Origin: Luscinia megarhynchos
Taxonomy: Eukaryota; Chordata; Aves; Passeriformes; Turdidae
Assembly: GCA_034336665.1 (NCBI GenBank)
Contig: CM067592.1
Span: 55,790,473-55,854,472 of the forward strand
Length of the DNA: 64,000 nt
Direction: 5' to 3'
Part shown: piece after piece, positions 38,401-50,434 of the stretch
Layout: the number at the start of each line of letters is the position of its first letter
Numbering within the stretch: position 1 is the first letter of the stretch
Program-made: the position numbers and the translations under genes
The notes under the pieces: model-generated
What the model saw: the letters and a program-made list of their open reading frames with translations, nothing else
The model's database searches: none
Told to the model about the DNA's origin: nothing

Positions 38401-41179
38401 CGAGCTACAGTTTGTTTCACCTAATAATGATACATCAGGAGGTTCACAAATTAAGCACAACAGAAGTCTACTTATGAAGGTGCTCACATCTCAAGAGAAA
38501 GCACAAAACTGATTTTTTTCTAGTTGGAATCTGTTTCTGTGGCACAAACCAGCAGACACATGGTTCAGTGTGCTCTGTTCAAGCCAGTAGCACATAGCTC
38601 AAAGAAAATGCAAAGAAATCTTTCATGAGTCAGGATTTCAAGATCCCACCTTACCAAAGAGCAAATTTCTAGCCCACATCACTTCATATGGAACTCATGC
38701 CCTGGAGCACCATTCTGTATCATTATTCCTGTTAAAGTGCACAGTGTAATTTTAATATCTTTTCTCAACAATCTCATCAATCTTTTTTCTTTTGTGTCAT
38801 GAAAAACAGTTTTTCACACTTATCTACAGAACTGTCCTGTGGCAGTTTGTTTGGGTTTAATTTGGAAAATTCCTTTCTCTATATTTCACTTCAGTTCCTC
38901 TAGAAATTTGTGCCTCCCCACAAACTGACCATTGTCATTAATATACCCACCTCTTTCTCTTCCCATTCATTCTTTTCCTACTTTCTGTAATTCCTTCCAT
39001 TTTCATGAGAGGGAACTTGCAATTAGTAGGAGAAAACACAAGACTCTGGAGCATTGTCTCACTCTGGACATGGCTGGAAGATCCCAGAAAATGCATTGCA
39101 TCTCCTAAGAAGTCTTACTTTCTTTCTAATAGCCTGTTTATTATTTTACAAAGTAATAATAAGGCAATTAGTACATCATATTTCAACATTCACATAATTT
39201 ACAGATCAAACAACAAAATCCTGCAATTATTTGTCCTAGGGGCAAATTCAGGTCAGGCAGGGGAAGATATATTTCTGTTGACTACACCAAAACTACAAAT
39301 GTCAAATCAGACTCAGGATTTCACTTGATAGGCTAACATTTACAACTATTTATATCTGTTTTTTCTTTTATGTATAAGTTTCACATTATGACTCATTGCA
39401 CACAGTTACCCTTCTGACTTTTTCCTAATTAGCAGACATGTACAAGCATATGTAGAGGAAAAACAAAACCATGAAGAAATTACTTAACAAGGGATAAAGC
39501 TTAGTATTTCTGAAGACTGACATCAGAAAATTGGCTACTAGTCACCATATGGACCCACAAAATATTTCTATGAAACCAGTCTTTTTGTTTCAAGTTTGAA
39601 AAAATAATGTTTTTTATTAAAAATGAATACCAGAATATTTGCAAGAACAGCTTAGTGTACATCTAAAAATGTAATTTTGATTAATATCTTTGTCTGAAGG
39701 CAAACACATAAAATTCATTAGTTTTTTTTCTCCTTGCAATTTCAGCAATCACTTCAAGACCCCTCATGAAACTTAAACAACACTTGTGTTCTCTAAACAC
39801 AGAGCATGTGCCAATGGTTTCACATGCCCTGGTTTACTTTCATAACGTCTCCAACTGTCTTGTTATATTTTTTCAGAAATTTTGTATCAATGTATAATAA
39901 TGCTCTTGGAAATCTTGACATTCTTTAATTTTGAAGATGCAGCCAATCTGGTGGTCTGATGATTCTGGTTGCATGCTGATAAAGGAATTTAGAGTAGACT
40001 TAGAATTTAAAATATGTCAAACTTGGTTTAATTCACTCAGAAGCTCATTGTGCTCAAACACAGAAAAACAAACAACAAAACCCCTCAAGACAAACAACAA
40101 CCACCAAAACCCAAACAAACAAATCCCAAACAGAATATTTCTGATTTTGTGATGTTCAGATAGAAACAAAGATCTCACAAAACCAATAAAGTTATGGTTT
40201 AGAACAGTGAAATGTGCAGAGAAAGGTGAATATTCTCCTTGTTCAGTGTTGTGTGGAAAGAGAAAAAAGATACTTATCATCAAGACTGGGGTTGGAAAAT
40301 TTTTACTTTGACAGCATTTGTAAGCATTCAGGAAAATCTGCATTAAAAATAAGGTCAAATTCTGCTTTCAGGCTGAATTAATATGAAAAAGTTCACAACC
40401 ATGGAACTTCATGCTGTAACTGTCAGATGAGTGGTAAATTATGTGCCACAGTAAAATTTGGAAGGATGTTGAGCTCCTGAGCACAAAAACCAGAACAAAG
40501 TTATATTTATAAAGAATTTCAAGAATCAGGTTAAAATAGATAAACAGGAGGGTGGTGTCTTTGCATTAATGAAAAAATGGTTGCTTTTTTTTTCAATTGA
40601 GTAGCTCTGATATTTTGGTGTATTCTAAATCATTCAGATTTGATTATACTGGCAAAATAATTTCTAAGCAGAAGAAATCCCCCTTTTAAAAAACTTCATT
40701 TCGGTTGTTCTTGTGGAGAGACCCCTTGTTCACATCTAGCATTTTATAATAAGATGCCTTTTTCTCTCATGGCTAAGCAAGCAAATAAACAAACAACAAA
40801 TCAAATTCCTTTTCAGTAGATAATGAGGAAACACTGAAGAAAAAGGTTAAGAAAACTATTTTCTCTGGCAAAAATAGAATCTTCCAATTAAGATGAGAAT
40901 TTGATTTCAAAATTAAAGATGGCATGTTTCTGTCAAGAAAAATTCTTCTGGAAATTACCTTTGGTTACAGGAAATCTATGAGATCTTTTTATTCATAGGA
41001 CTAAATCGCATTCTATTAGCTGTATGTTTATCTGTTATTTAGAAAAAATACTAGGTCATTTATTCTGAACCCACAGATGGCCTATTAATATGAGATTATT
41101 ATAAATTAGCTCTAAAAATAAATTGGAAAACATTCTGGCAATTAAATAGGAGCTCTCTTTGTTTGCTGTTTGGCATTTA
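29496..41179. other. Long unrecognised AT-rich stretch
   Basis: About 11.7 kb without a recognisable gene or clear mobile element. It holds short A/T runs (33375, 37250, 38358) and a (TA)n patch near 36708-36720. An A/C-rich low-complexity stretch lies at about 40063-40133. Open frames of up to 125 codons (30995-31372, minus) have no domain, conserved motif or splice context that I can support. Confidence 0.5.
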
Positions 41180-41245
41180 GTTCCTCCTCTACAGTTATTT
41201 TGGTCACCTGCAGCCCTCCTCTGGATGTTATCCACAAGCTGTGTG
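41180..41245 (-). mobile_element. Possible short old CR1 relic
   Basis: On the minus strand the sequence reads GATAACATCCAGAGGAGGGC, which resembles the CR1 connection-region cue. The match is only about 50 bases and the flanks do not extend it, so chance similarity cannot be excluded. Confidence 0.3.
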
Positions 41246-43607
41246 AAAAAAATAATTTATTGTGTATTGCAGAGTAGAGAAGAAATATGTTAGCTGGCAA
41301 TGCTGGGTTCACAGAGACACGAAGGGGTTCTTCTGCTGGGGACTGGGGGGAGCATTAATGCCTTGTGGTTTCTGCACAAACCATCTGCAAATATCACTGA
41401 TGGTAGTAGAAGCTGAATGCATGCTGACCACTAGAGCACTGAATGACTTCAGCTGGGCAGTTGAATGGATTTTTCCCCCTGGATGTGTTGCAGAACCCAA
41501 TTTTCACCAGGATACACACACACATGCAGGACTTCACTGACAAAAATGCAAACTGGTGTTACACTGCAGGAAAAGTCACATTCAAAGCAGAAGGAGACAT
41601 ATCAAAGAGCTTGCTAGGGACAAAATGAAGGGAGGGGTGTTTAGTGCAGCAATAAATAACCTATATCTCAATATGACCTCCTCGTGAAGCCAATGCCAAT
41701 GTTTACTGATGCTTTACCCAGCACCCCAAGGGCAATCACTCTAAGTTTAAATGAAATTTAAGAGCATCTGCAAAGGCACAAACCCATGGAATGGATTTTT
41801 CCAGCCTTCTTCCTGGTAGCTCCTCTGCTATCACAGAATTACTATGTTGCCCTATACCTGCCAGGGTCTGTTAATTCTTTGATTAGTGAAAGGACATTTC
41901 TGTCAAAGAAACATGATATTATTAAGTTCACTGCACTTCAGACTCACTCTACAGCAGTAAAGTAAAACCCAAATATCTGGCAGCTGTATTTCCACATCAC
42001 ACAGAATGAGATGTTTATTACTCAAGATGTCTTTTTTGGTCCAATTTAGAGGCTGGGAGGAAAGTATAGTAACACTTCCAGTAACCTCTGGAGCTGGACA
42101 AGGTCAGGATGTTCTCACTCACCTCAGATAAAAAGACAAGGTTCCATTGAAATGTCAGCTTCTGAGTCTTGTGGTATGGGTTGGCAAGGATAGTCAGCCC
42201 TATAAGGTGGGACATGTGTTTTTCAATAGACTCTGAAGTCTTGTTTTGAAATGTCTTCCCAGAAGGGCTTCTCTAAGATTTTGGCTAATTCCTGCGAGTC
42301 ATGTATCAAGATTTCCTTCCCCTAAGTCTGCAAAGGGGCAGAAGAAGAGATGTGGCACATCTGAACCTCATCTCAGAGACAAGCAACATGAGAACATTCA
42401 TACTGTGTGTGGGATAATTTTTAAGAGAATTATCTCATCAAATCACTACAGTTTTCTGATTGATTGGTTTGCTTTCAGGTCTCATCCACCACTTGATGGA
42501 AAAATTATAACCTAGATAAGCAGAAAGTTTATTTAAATATTTTTAAAAAATATTAGCTAGAAAACTTTGCTGTCTTAGAGAAGATCTAGTAAATAAATTT
42601 CTTTTCAGGCTTTCGTTTTGAAACCCAGATGCAGAATCTTTCTCTCACCCTCGTTCATCTTAAAATCTTTTCTGGCACAAGAAAATTGAGCTTCAATCTT
42701 AAAGTTATGCCATTACCTCTCCTTTTAAAAAGAAACTTGCAGCAGCTTTTGCATTGAGCACATTTGTTTTTATAGACCTGAATTGGATCAGGTATAGTCC
42801 TTTATTTTATCCTTTTTTCATTGGCAAGATGCAAGCACTTCCATTTTGACTGTGTAACTTTTCCCTTGGGAGCTGTCCTTCTGTTGACTGGAACATCTAT
42901 AAACTTCTGGCAGCACAAGGACTTTCTTCTCTCTTCAAGGCTATTGTCTAGGTTTGTCCCAAACTAGGAGCACATCAGCTTCCCCGGCTGTTCCAGGCAG
43001 TGATACACATTTCCTCCTTCCAACCCATCCCAACCAGCCTTGCTGTGCCAGCCACAGCCCCTGTACCACCTCTGTCCCTTGGGCCCACTGTCACATACAT
43101 GACCTTCTCAACCCACACATGGCAGTGGCCTGCCTTCCTTCCTCCTGCATTTCCCCTCTCCAGTGGAGAACCACATGGATTTCTGGTTCAGACATGATGG
43201 TTGGGGTGGAGTTCATATTATGAACACTGCTCTGAAAAATAAAGTAGCCTGGTGATATTTTGCAGTCAACTCAAATGCTCTTATGCACACTGCTCTAAAT
43301 GACTTCTGGCAGTTCACTTATGTGTCACTGAAGGACTGCACTTCTTCAAGCCAGTTTTAAAATTACTTATTGGAGAAGGAACAAGCTGCCTCTTTCCTTC
43401 CACTTGTCAAGCAATTTATGGGGCTTCTATTCAAATAACCAAGCATGAACAGGCATCTCTTGGGATGTTCAAGGAGTCGACATTTGTCCCAAGACTGCTC
43501 CAAAGGGAATTGCTGAAGGTGGCAGATAACACAGAAAGGCAAATATATTTGTGTGTAGGGAAAGATACTAGGATACTATCCCCCCACTCCTTCCTTTTTT
43601 TATTTAA
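41246..43607. other. Unrecognised DNA with a GC-richer patch
   Basis: No gene was recognised. A GC-richer, CC-rich section at about 42960-43210 holds an 89-codon open frame without recognisable domains. The rest is AT-rich. Confidence 0.45.
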
Positions 43608-43719
43608 TTTTTCTTTTTCTTTTTCTTTTTCTTTTTCTTTTTCTTTTTCTTTTTCTTTTTCTTTTTCTTTTTCTTTTTCTTTTTCTTTTTCTTTTTCTTT
43701 TTCTTTTTCTTTTTCTTTT
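43608..43719 (+). repeat. (CTTTTT)n hexanucleotide repeat, about 18 units
   Basis: A perfect period-6 repeat of one C and five T (GAAAAA on the other strand). Its period of two codons gives an alternating Phe-Ser open frame that is not real coding. It is followed by T/G-rich sequence to about 43815. Confidence 0.95.
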
Positions 43720-43815
43720 GGCTTTGTTTTTCTTTTTGTTTGGTGGTTTGGTTTTCGTTATAATAGTAAAAAAAAATTTCTCTGTGTTTTGGTTTGTGGT
43801 TTTTGTTGTTGTTAG

Positions 43816-45112
43816 TTAGCTTGTGGAGGCTTTCTGTTGCGTAATATATAATAGCTGTTCCCTGCTGATGGATTTTGGCCCAACATGTTCCTCATTTAAA
43901 AGTGTCATTTGAAGTGCAAAAACTCTGAGGCAGAGGCTTGAAAAAGAGCACTCGGTCTCTGAGCTAGGAAAACGGATGGATAAGGGAATCACATTTCCCA
44001 ACTGATGGAGGAAAATTAAATACCATCCAATTTTTTATTTGCAATGCTTCCTTTTCACACCAACTGACACATGTCAACACAGAAAGTCATTTATCATTCT
44101 CGGAAGAACAAAGAAAAGTTAGTACTGAGGTGACACAGTCTATGAACAGTGCCTTTGGGAGATGTGCAGGTTGCTCTTTTTGGATTTTGTATCTCAAAAG
44201 TAAAGCAAGATGTTTCCAACTATTGTTGTACAGTAAAGGTGTAAAAAATAAGCAGAGAGTGTCTTTAGAGGCTTGTAAGGCACACTCTGAAAAGCAGGAA
44301 GAAAGGTTTCCTTTTTGATAGCTTTTATTCTGCAGCAGGCAATTAGTAAAGAAAAGGCACAGTCTACTCATGATTTTAAAGAGTCCCTGAAGAGCTTTGC
44401 ATTGTCATGGCATACACCATGGAGATACAACACGACCTGTGCTAGGATAGTGCAGAGCTGTTCTGTGAAAGAACCAGTGGGAAAATGAAGAAAACATGTC
44501 AAATGAAGACACAGAGGAAGGAGAGAAAAATCTGCAGGAAATAAAGCAGAGGAACAATCATTTAAACAATTTTGTAATTATCTGCTGCAAAGTCTTAAAG
44601 CAGAGAAAAGTTCTCTCATTTCTGTGCTAGAGAAATAGCAAAACAAACCCCTACAGTTTTAAAGCAGTGTTCTCCTCACAGCCTGACCATGCTTAGGAGC
44701 ACTTTTCCCATAAAAGCACTAGGAATTCTAATACTGCTGTAAATCAAAAAGGAGGAACAGTCTCGTATTGCTTGCATATACGAGTGGCAGGTGCAAAAAT
44801 ATGGTGGTCCTGAAATAATCACTATATTTTTGTTCTTTATTTCTTGCTAAGCAATGATTTGCAATGCATGTTTCAGCTTTCCAAGAGTTAGGTCATGAGC
44901 TTTTGCACAGAGTGCCATGCTATATTTTATTTCCTGTTGATAGCTTCTTCTTCAGGTGATCTCTTGTCCCTGATCCTGCCAAAAGTTCAGAGCAATTCTG
45001 CTTCAAATTGCATCAATCAACAGACTTAAAAAATACTGGATTAAAACAGTGTGCACAGTTTATGAGGTGTTTGAGAATATCTGTAGGTTTTATACATTTC
45101 TTGCTTAATTAT
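43816..45112. other. Unrecognised AT-rich DNA
   Basis: No gene or repeat was recognised between the CTTTTT array and the solo LTR. Overlapping open frames on both strands near 44090-44370 are under 95 codons and lack domains. Confidence 0.5.
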
Positions 45113-45671
45113 TGTGCTAACTTTGGCTGGGGTAGCATTGGTTTTCTTCGCAGTGGGCAGTATGAGGGTTGTTTTAGGACTTGCCCTGGAAACAGGGTTG
45201 AAAACTCAGGCATGCTCTCCTCCCTGCTGGTCAGAGCTTGCACAGAGCCAAGCCTTTTCTGCTCCTCACCCACCCCAGCAGCCAGTGGGCTGGGAGAGGA
45301 CACAACTGGGACAGCTGACCCCAGCTGGCCTAAGGAGTATTCCAGACCCCATGGAATGGTCATGCTTAGCACATTAAACTGGGTGAGGAAGAGGGAAGAG
45401 GAGACCATTGGCAATGCTGGTGTTTGTCTCCTCAAGTTGCCATCACGCATGGCACTGCCCAGCTCTCCTGGAGACGGATGAGTGTGTGCCTGCCCAGGGC
45501 AAGGGCTGAATGAATCCCTTTGTGCTTTGCTTGTGAGTGTGATTTTTGCTTTACATGTTAAACTTTCTCTGCATCTCAGTCCACGAGCTTCTCACACATT
45601 TTAAAGCTTTCCCCTGTCCCACAAAGATGATGCTCTCTGGAGATTAGTTGCCAGCTAGGATTAAAAAAACA
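45113..45671 (+). mobile_element. Solo LTR of an avian ERVL-like family
   Basis: The sequence begins TGTGCTAACTTTGGCTGGGG and ends in a TTAAAAAAACA-type terminus, matching the overall plan of a common bird ERVL-type LTR. Recognisable cues in order are the TCTGCTCCTCACCCACCCC block, the GGACAGCTGACCCCAGCTGG block, a CATGCTTAGCAC region where the family has its TATA-like box, and a GTTAAACTTTCTCTGC region where polyadenylation would lie. Both the TATA-like and polyadenylation signals look mutated. No internal retroviral genes or second LTR are present. No exact 5-bp target duplication is visible. A 157-codon frame across it is incidental. Confidence 0.8.
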
Positions 45672-46015
45672 GCATTACTTATTATGAGGTCATGGCCCAG
45701 AAGCCTGTTGCAAACTAAAACAGAGAAAGAAATTTGACCATTGCCAAATGTACTTTTCAGTATACAAAAATGGTGCTAGATTAGTAATTTAATGTCAGCT
45801 TCAATTTAAGCAATAGGAAGCCTCAAAACTGTTTCAAACACTTCAGAGTTTAGCTATCTTAATAAACAACAGCTGGAAGCTATAAATGGATTTTAGTTTC
45901 TCTACCTGAGAATGTTTTCATGTATTGACAAAATTTATTAATGTCACTCTGAGAAGAAGACTCAGAAAAAGATGTGCTGACTTGGACTGTCTATTTCTAT
46001 CTCCCCCATGGTTTT
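45672..46015. other. Unrecognised AT-rich DNA
   Basis: A short stretch with no recognisable gene or repeat. Confidence 0.5.
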
Positions 46016-46114
46016 GGGGTTTTTTTTTTGGTTTGGTTTTTTTTTTGTGTGTGTGTGGTTTTTTTGTTTGTTTGTTTGTTTGTTTTGTTTTGTTTTTTTG
46101 TTTTTTTTTTTTTA
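46016..46114 (+). repeat. T/G-rich low-complexity tract
   Basis: Runs of T are broken by GG, a short (GT)n and a (GTTT)n block. The minus-strand A/C-rich complement gives an apparent lysine/threonine-rich open frame that is an artefact of composition. Confidence 0.9.
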
Positions 46115-49100
46115 GGTTTCAATATGAGACTTTTTGGTTGAGAGCAGAAGAAGGTCTGGCACGTTGATAATAGAATGCCATTTTTATCTGTAAAAAGCAG
46201 GATGGGGATGGGTAGAAGGCAGCTGCAGAGTGGCTTAGGTGTGAGGTGAACCCGCAGGAGCTTAGCTCTGTCCAACAGATTGGACACATCCTTGGCAGAC
46301 AGGACACGTGTAAAAGCTTTAATGCCACTTGTATGGGTCCAGACTTCAGTATGAATAGAAAGAGAGAGATGCAAGGGGTTGGCAGCCCCAGGTAGTACAG
46401 ATGGATTACAATTTGCAATGAAAACAGAGACCCTAAATATTCAGTATTACATCATTTACCAAGAGACTTTGAGTAAGTAAGTGCATGAAAGTAAAGAAGG
46501 TTCTTCAGGGACAAAACCATGGAGAAAAGGAAGGAAATGAGTCACAACGAATGAAAAGGCAAGTGAAGTCTGTAAGCTGAAAACCTGCACAACTTTCCAA
46601 TAATAATGATAAATTAAAAGAGGACAAAACAAGAAGAAGAGGAAAAAACTAAACCAAACCAACCAACCGACTGACACAAACCATGAATAAACCAAAAAAA
46701 CACAACTAAAAAAAGCACCCAAATGTTCAAGAAAAAAGTTTTTTACCACCAAGTTTTAAAGTCAAATGTCATGCTAAAACAACACATAATATCAAGTCCT
46801 TCATCCTCCAAAAAGAGTTAAGAGACTGTCCTGTTTCTTTTTCCCACAGAAAACTAATTTATATCTGCAGTATCAACAAGGAACCTGCATGTTTCAAAAT
46901 TAATTCATGTTCTTGACACATCAATTTTGAAGATGAAAACTAAGTCTCTCTGAAATTACTACGGTGAAGTGAGAGAAAATCAGTTATATTCTATATCAAG
47001 GTACTCTCTCATCTTTCCCATAGATCACTACTGAATTTAAATGACTATTATTAGAATTTCTAACATGCCCATCATTTAAATAAGCAGACATAATTTCTCA
47101 GTTCTGGGAATGCACATGTTCCTTTTGGTACGGAAGCCAAACAGAACTCCCACAGGGATTTAGCCTGAGTCAGTGCTGTATCAGGCCATGCTCTTTAGAG
47201 GCACTCAATATAGTAACACTGAAAGTGAGGATACCTAGACGCCGTCATTTCATCTTCTTCTAACCTTTTCCCAAGTCAAAATAACTACTTAGCTTATGAA
47301 AAACGAAGAGATGATGGGCAGTAACAGGTTGTCATTATTTTCTTGAAGGAAAGTGACTGGCATTAGTATGATGAAAAGTTAGGAGTGTTAATCATGAAGA
47401 TGATTTGAATTACTGTCTATAATAAATCAACAGAAGGCATTGCCAAAAATGATCAAGTGACAGATCAGAAAAGTTTCTCTCAGTTCAGACTTTACTGTTA
47501 TATATGCATTCTATGAATAATCTGCAGCACAAAAGATAAATTAGGAATATGGAGTCCAAAATTCTTTATAAAGTAGCTTTATCTATGCATCTTTCTAAAC
47601 ACAGCTGATGTAGCTGCTGACAAGTATTGTTTGACCTTGCATTAACCATTGTTTACTTCACAATAAGTCACATTACATAAGTTACAATTTCTTATTTTAT
47701 TACTTTTCTTAGCCATTGAAATGAAGTTGACATACTGAGTGTCTGAGATGGAGCACTCTGCTCTGCTGTAACCATCTATATCTTTTTATTGTCTTCATAA
47801 ACATGATTTATAAGATTCACACAGATATAAAACTATGGCAGCATGCTACTTTTTCTGAGTAAGGAAATGCTAATTAGTTCCTTTATTCCTCGTGGGAGAC
47901 TGTCACTATCATGCTGCTTAAGCTTACAATTAAGAACAAAATAGTTTGGTTTACGTATCAGAATTGATATTTTTTCAGAATTATTCCCTACTATTATGAA
48001 ACATGCCATCATTAACTTTTACAAAAGCATTTTTCTGGGATTTTTCCATGTTAAAACAGCAAAGCAGCCCACAGTTACTTTTCCAAACAATCTTGCCGGA
48101 TGGACGTTAGTATGTGCTGATCCTTCTAATTCACCATGGTTTCACTATAAAATTGCCTTGAAAAGATATAAACCTCAATACTTCCTGTCTACCTCTGTCT
48201 CCATTAAAAGCACAGAAACAAATTTATTTTCTTAACCAAGCCAGTGAAGAGAAGCATTTGAACTTTGAAATTTATTTTTCCTTTTTCATTCTTATTTCTG
48301 TCCCTGTCCATTTTTCTTTACACACAAGCTTTCCTCATTGTGTTTAGATACAACACACCTCTCACATTTATATTTGCATCAAAGAATTAGATATTTACAT
48401 TGGAAGAGAACCCTTCTTCGTATTTTTCATCCATCTTTCACAGTTTTCCATCTTTGAGAAACTCTTCCTGCTCTCACTCAACTCTCCATTCCCCTGTTTC
48501 TCTCTCTTTTGTTATTTTCCCCACTATTTGATTCATGACTAGCAAGGATCTATATTTCATTGTTACATCCTAGGTGCTCTGCTTATGTTCTAGACTGAAT
48601 GAAAATAAAAGCCAAACCCAACATTATTTATCAGTCTCTTAAGGGAGAATTGGAATGGAGGTATTCTGAGCTCTCAACCCTAACCTTTTTTCTCACAGAC
48701 TGTATGTGAGGTTCTGTATCATGGAAGAATGTACAAGAAACATTCTCTCAGCTGTATTGCAGGACTCTGTGTTGGCAGATGCAGCAAATAACCTGCTGCC
48801 ATTTACCTAAGAGTAGGAGATGATCAAGGATGTTTGCAAAGCTGGTCCTTAGTTTGATTTCAGGAAGCCTTGCCCTCACCAGAACTCAATTCAGATGTGA
48901 ATACAGGTGCTAACTCACTGTGAGTGAGGTTCTGACATTTTGGTAGACGCCTCCACCTCGAACTTTCTATCATCTTGACAGTAGAATCTCATTTGCAGCA
49001 AAAGGATAAGAAAGACAAATCTGTGGCTTGACACCTTGTGGCATCTTTGTATGGGTGATGAATTTCTCTTACATGACAGGTTCAAAGTTACCAAGCAATG

Positions 49101-49967
49101 GATGTATGAGTGGCACAGTAACTTCAGGCTTGCTGAGAATGACAAGAATGCATCAAGTCGTAAAAATCAAAGCAGTGTGTCACCTTTAGGAATGGGTTTT
49201 TCTATGTACATAAGTAGAAGTGAATATATTTTGTTCTTAGGCAGTTAAATTCTTCCAAAAGTAACATATCCACAAGAGACCAGAAGTATATTTACTACTA
49301 CTTTCAGCCCTTTAATATTTTAATCCTGATAGAAATGCCTCATTGCAGGATATGCCTCACTTTTCTCTTGCACAAACCATCAAAGTTTTTTCATAATCAT
49401 TGTCTTATCTCTTCTTATTTTCAGGTTATTTTTTTCTTTTCTGTTAGAATTATTTTTATAAATCTTTACCTTTGCTTATTATTTTAGAACCTTATAATGT
49501 TCCTTACCTCTAGAGTCCTGCTGTATGGAAGAGAACTTCACAGGGAACACACACCATGATATTTGTAATATACATATATAGGTATGGGAATGTACATCCA
49601 GAGCCACAGAGCTGTGGTTTGTACTGGGGAAATGACATGCAAGGATTGATACGAAACTATGGAAAACTCAAGAGTAATGTCTTTCTCTTCATTATGGAGT
49701 TTGAGCCTGTGCTCCCGAGGCAAAAGCCTTGAAATCCTGACTCATGTGCTCTGAGTTTGAGCACACTGTGTTGTTCTTGCTGAAGCTGCTCTGCTTTGTA
49801 TGGGCTACTTAAATACTCACCCTACCAGAGAGAAGCAGAATATTGCCATAACCCTGGCCAGGGCACTGAGCACAGTTTTACACTTGGAAGTAGGAAAAAA
49901 TAATTTATTACAATTTCCAGTTCCTAGGACGTAGTCTATGAGGCACCTAGATTGTGATTAACTTAAA
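46115..49967. other. Unrecognised AT-rich DNA
   Basis: No gene or mobile element was recognised. An A/C-rich patch lies at about 46640-46720. Open frames of 60-99 codons have no supporting features. Confidence 0.55.
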
Positions 49968-50434
49968 AAAAATATATATATAATAAATATAATATAATAA
50001 ATATAATATAATAAATATAATAAAATATAATAAATATAATATAATATAATATAATAAATATAATATAATAAATATAATATAATAAATATAATAAAATATA
50101 ATAAATATAATATAATATAATATAATATAATATAATATAATATAATATAATATAATATAATATAATATAATATAATATAATATAATATAATATAATATAA
50201 TATAACATAACATAACATAACATAACATAACATAATATAATATAATATAATATAATATAATATAATATAATATAATATAATATAATATAATATAATATAA
50301 TATAATATAATATAATATAATATAATATAATATAATATAATATAATATAATATAATATAATATAATATAATATAATATAATATAATATAATATAATATAA
50401 TATAATATAATATAATATAATATAATATAATATA
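49968..50434. repeat. (TATAA)n pentamer array with substructure
   Basis: From about 50122 onward this is a nearly pure TATAA array. A block of six CATAA units at about 50206-50235 is its only break. The left part (49981-50122) is a patterned mix of TAATA and TAAATA units that contains an exact tandem duplication of 71 bp. All minus-strand frames are open because no rotation of ATTAT-type units gives a stop there. The resulting Tyr/Ile/Leu-rich frames are not genes. Confidence 0.96.

Noticed and set aside
43465..43815. 116-codon frame with an alternating Phe-Ser tract
   Set aside because: The tract is the CTTTTT hexamer repeat, and the flanks show no protein similarity.
45008..45481. 157-codon plus-strand open frame
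   Set aside because: Most of it lies inside the solo LTR and has no domain.
45997..46374. 125-codon minus-strand frame ending in a Lys/Thr-rich tail
   Set aside because: The tail is the complement of the T/G-rich low-complexity tract, and the remainder has no similarity I recognise.
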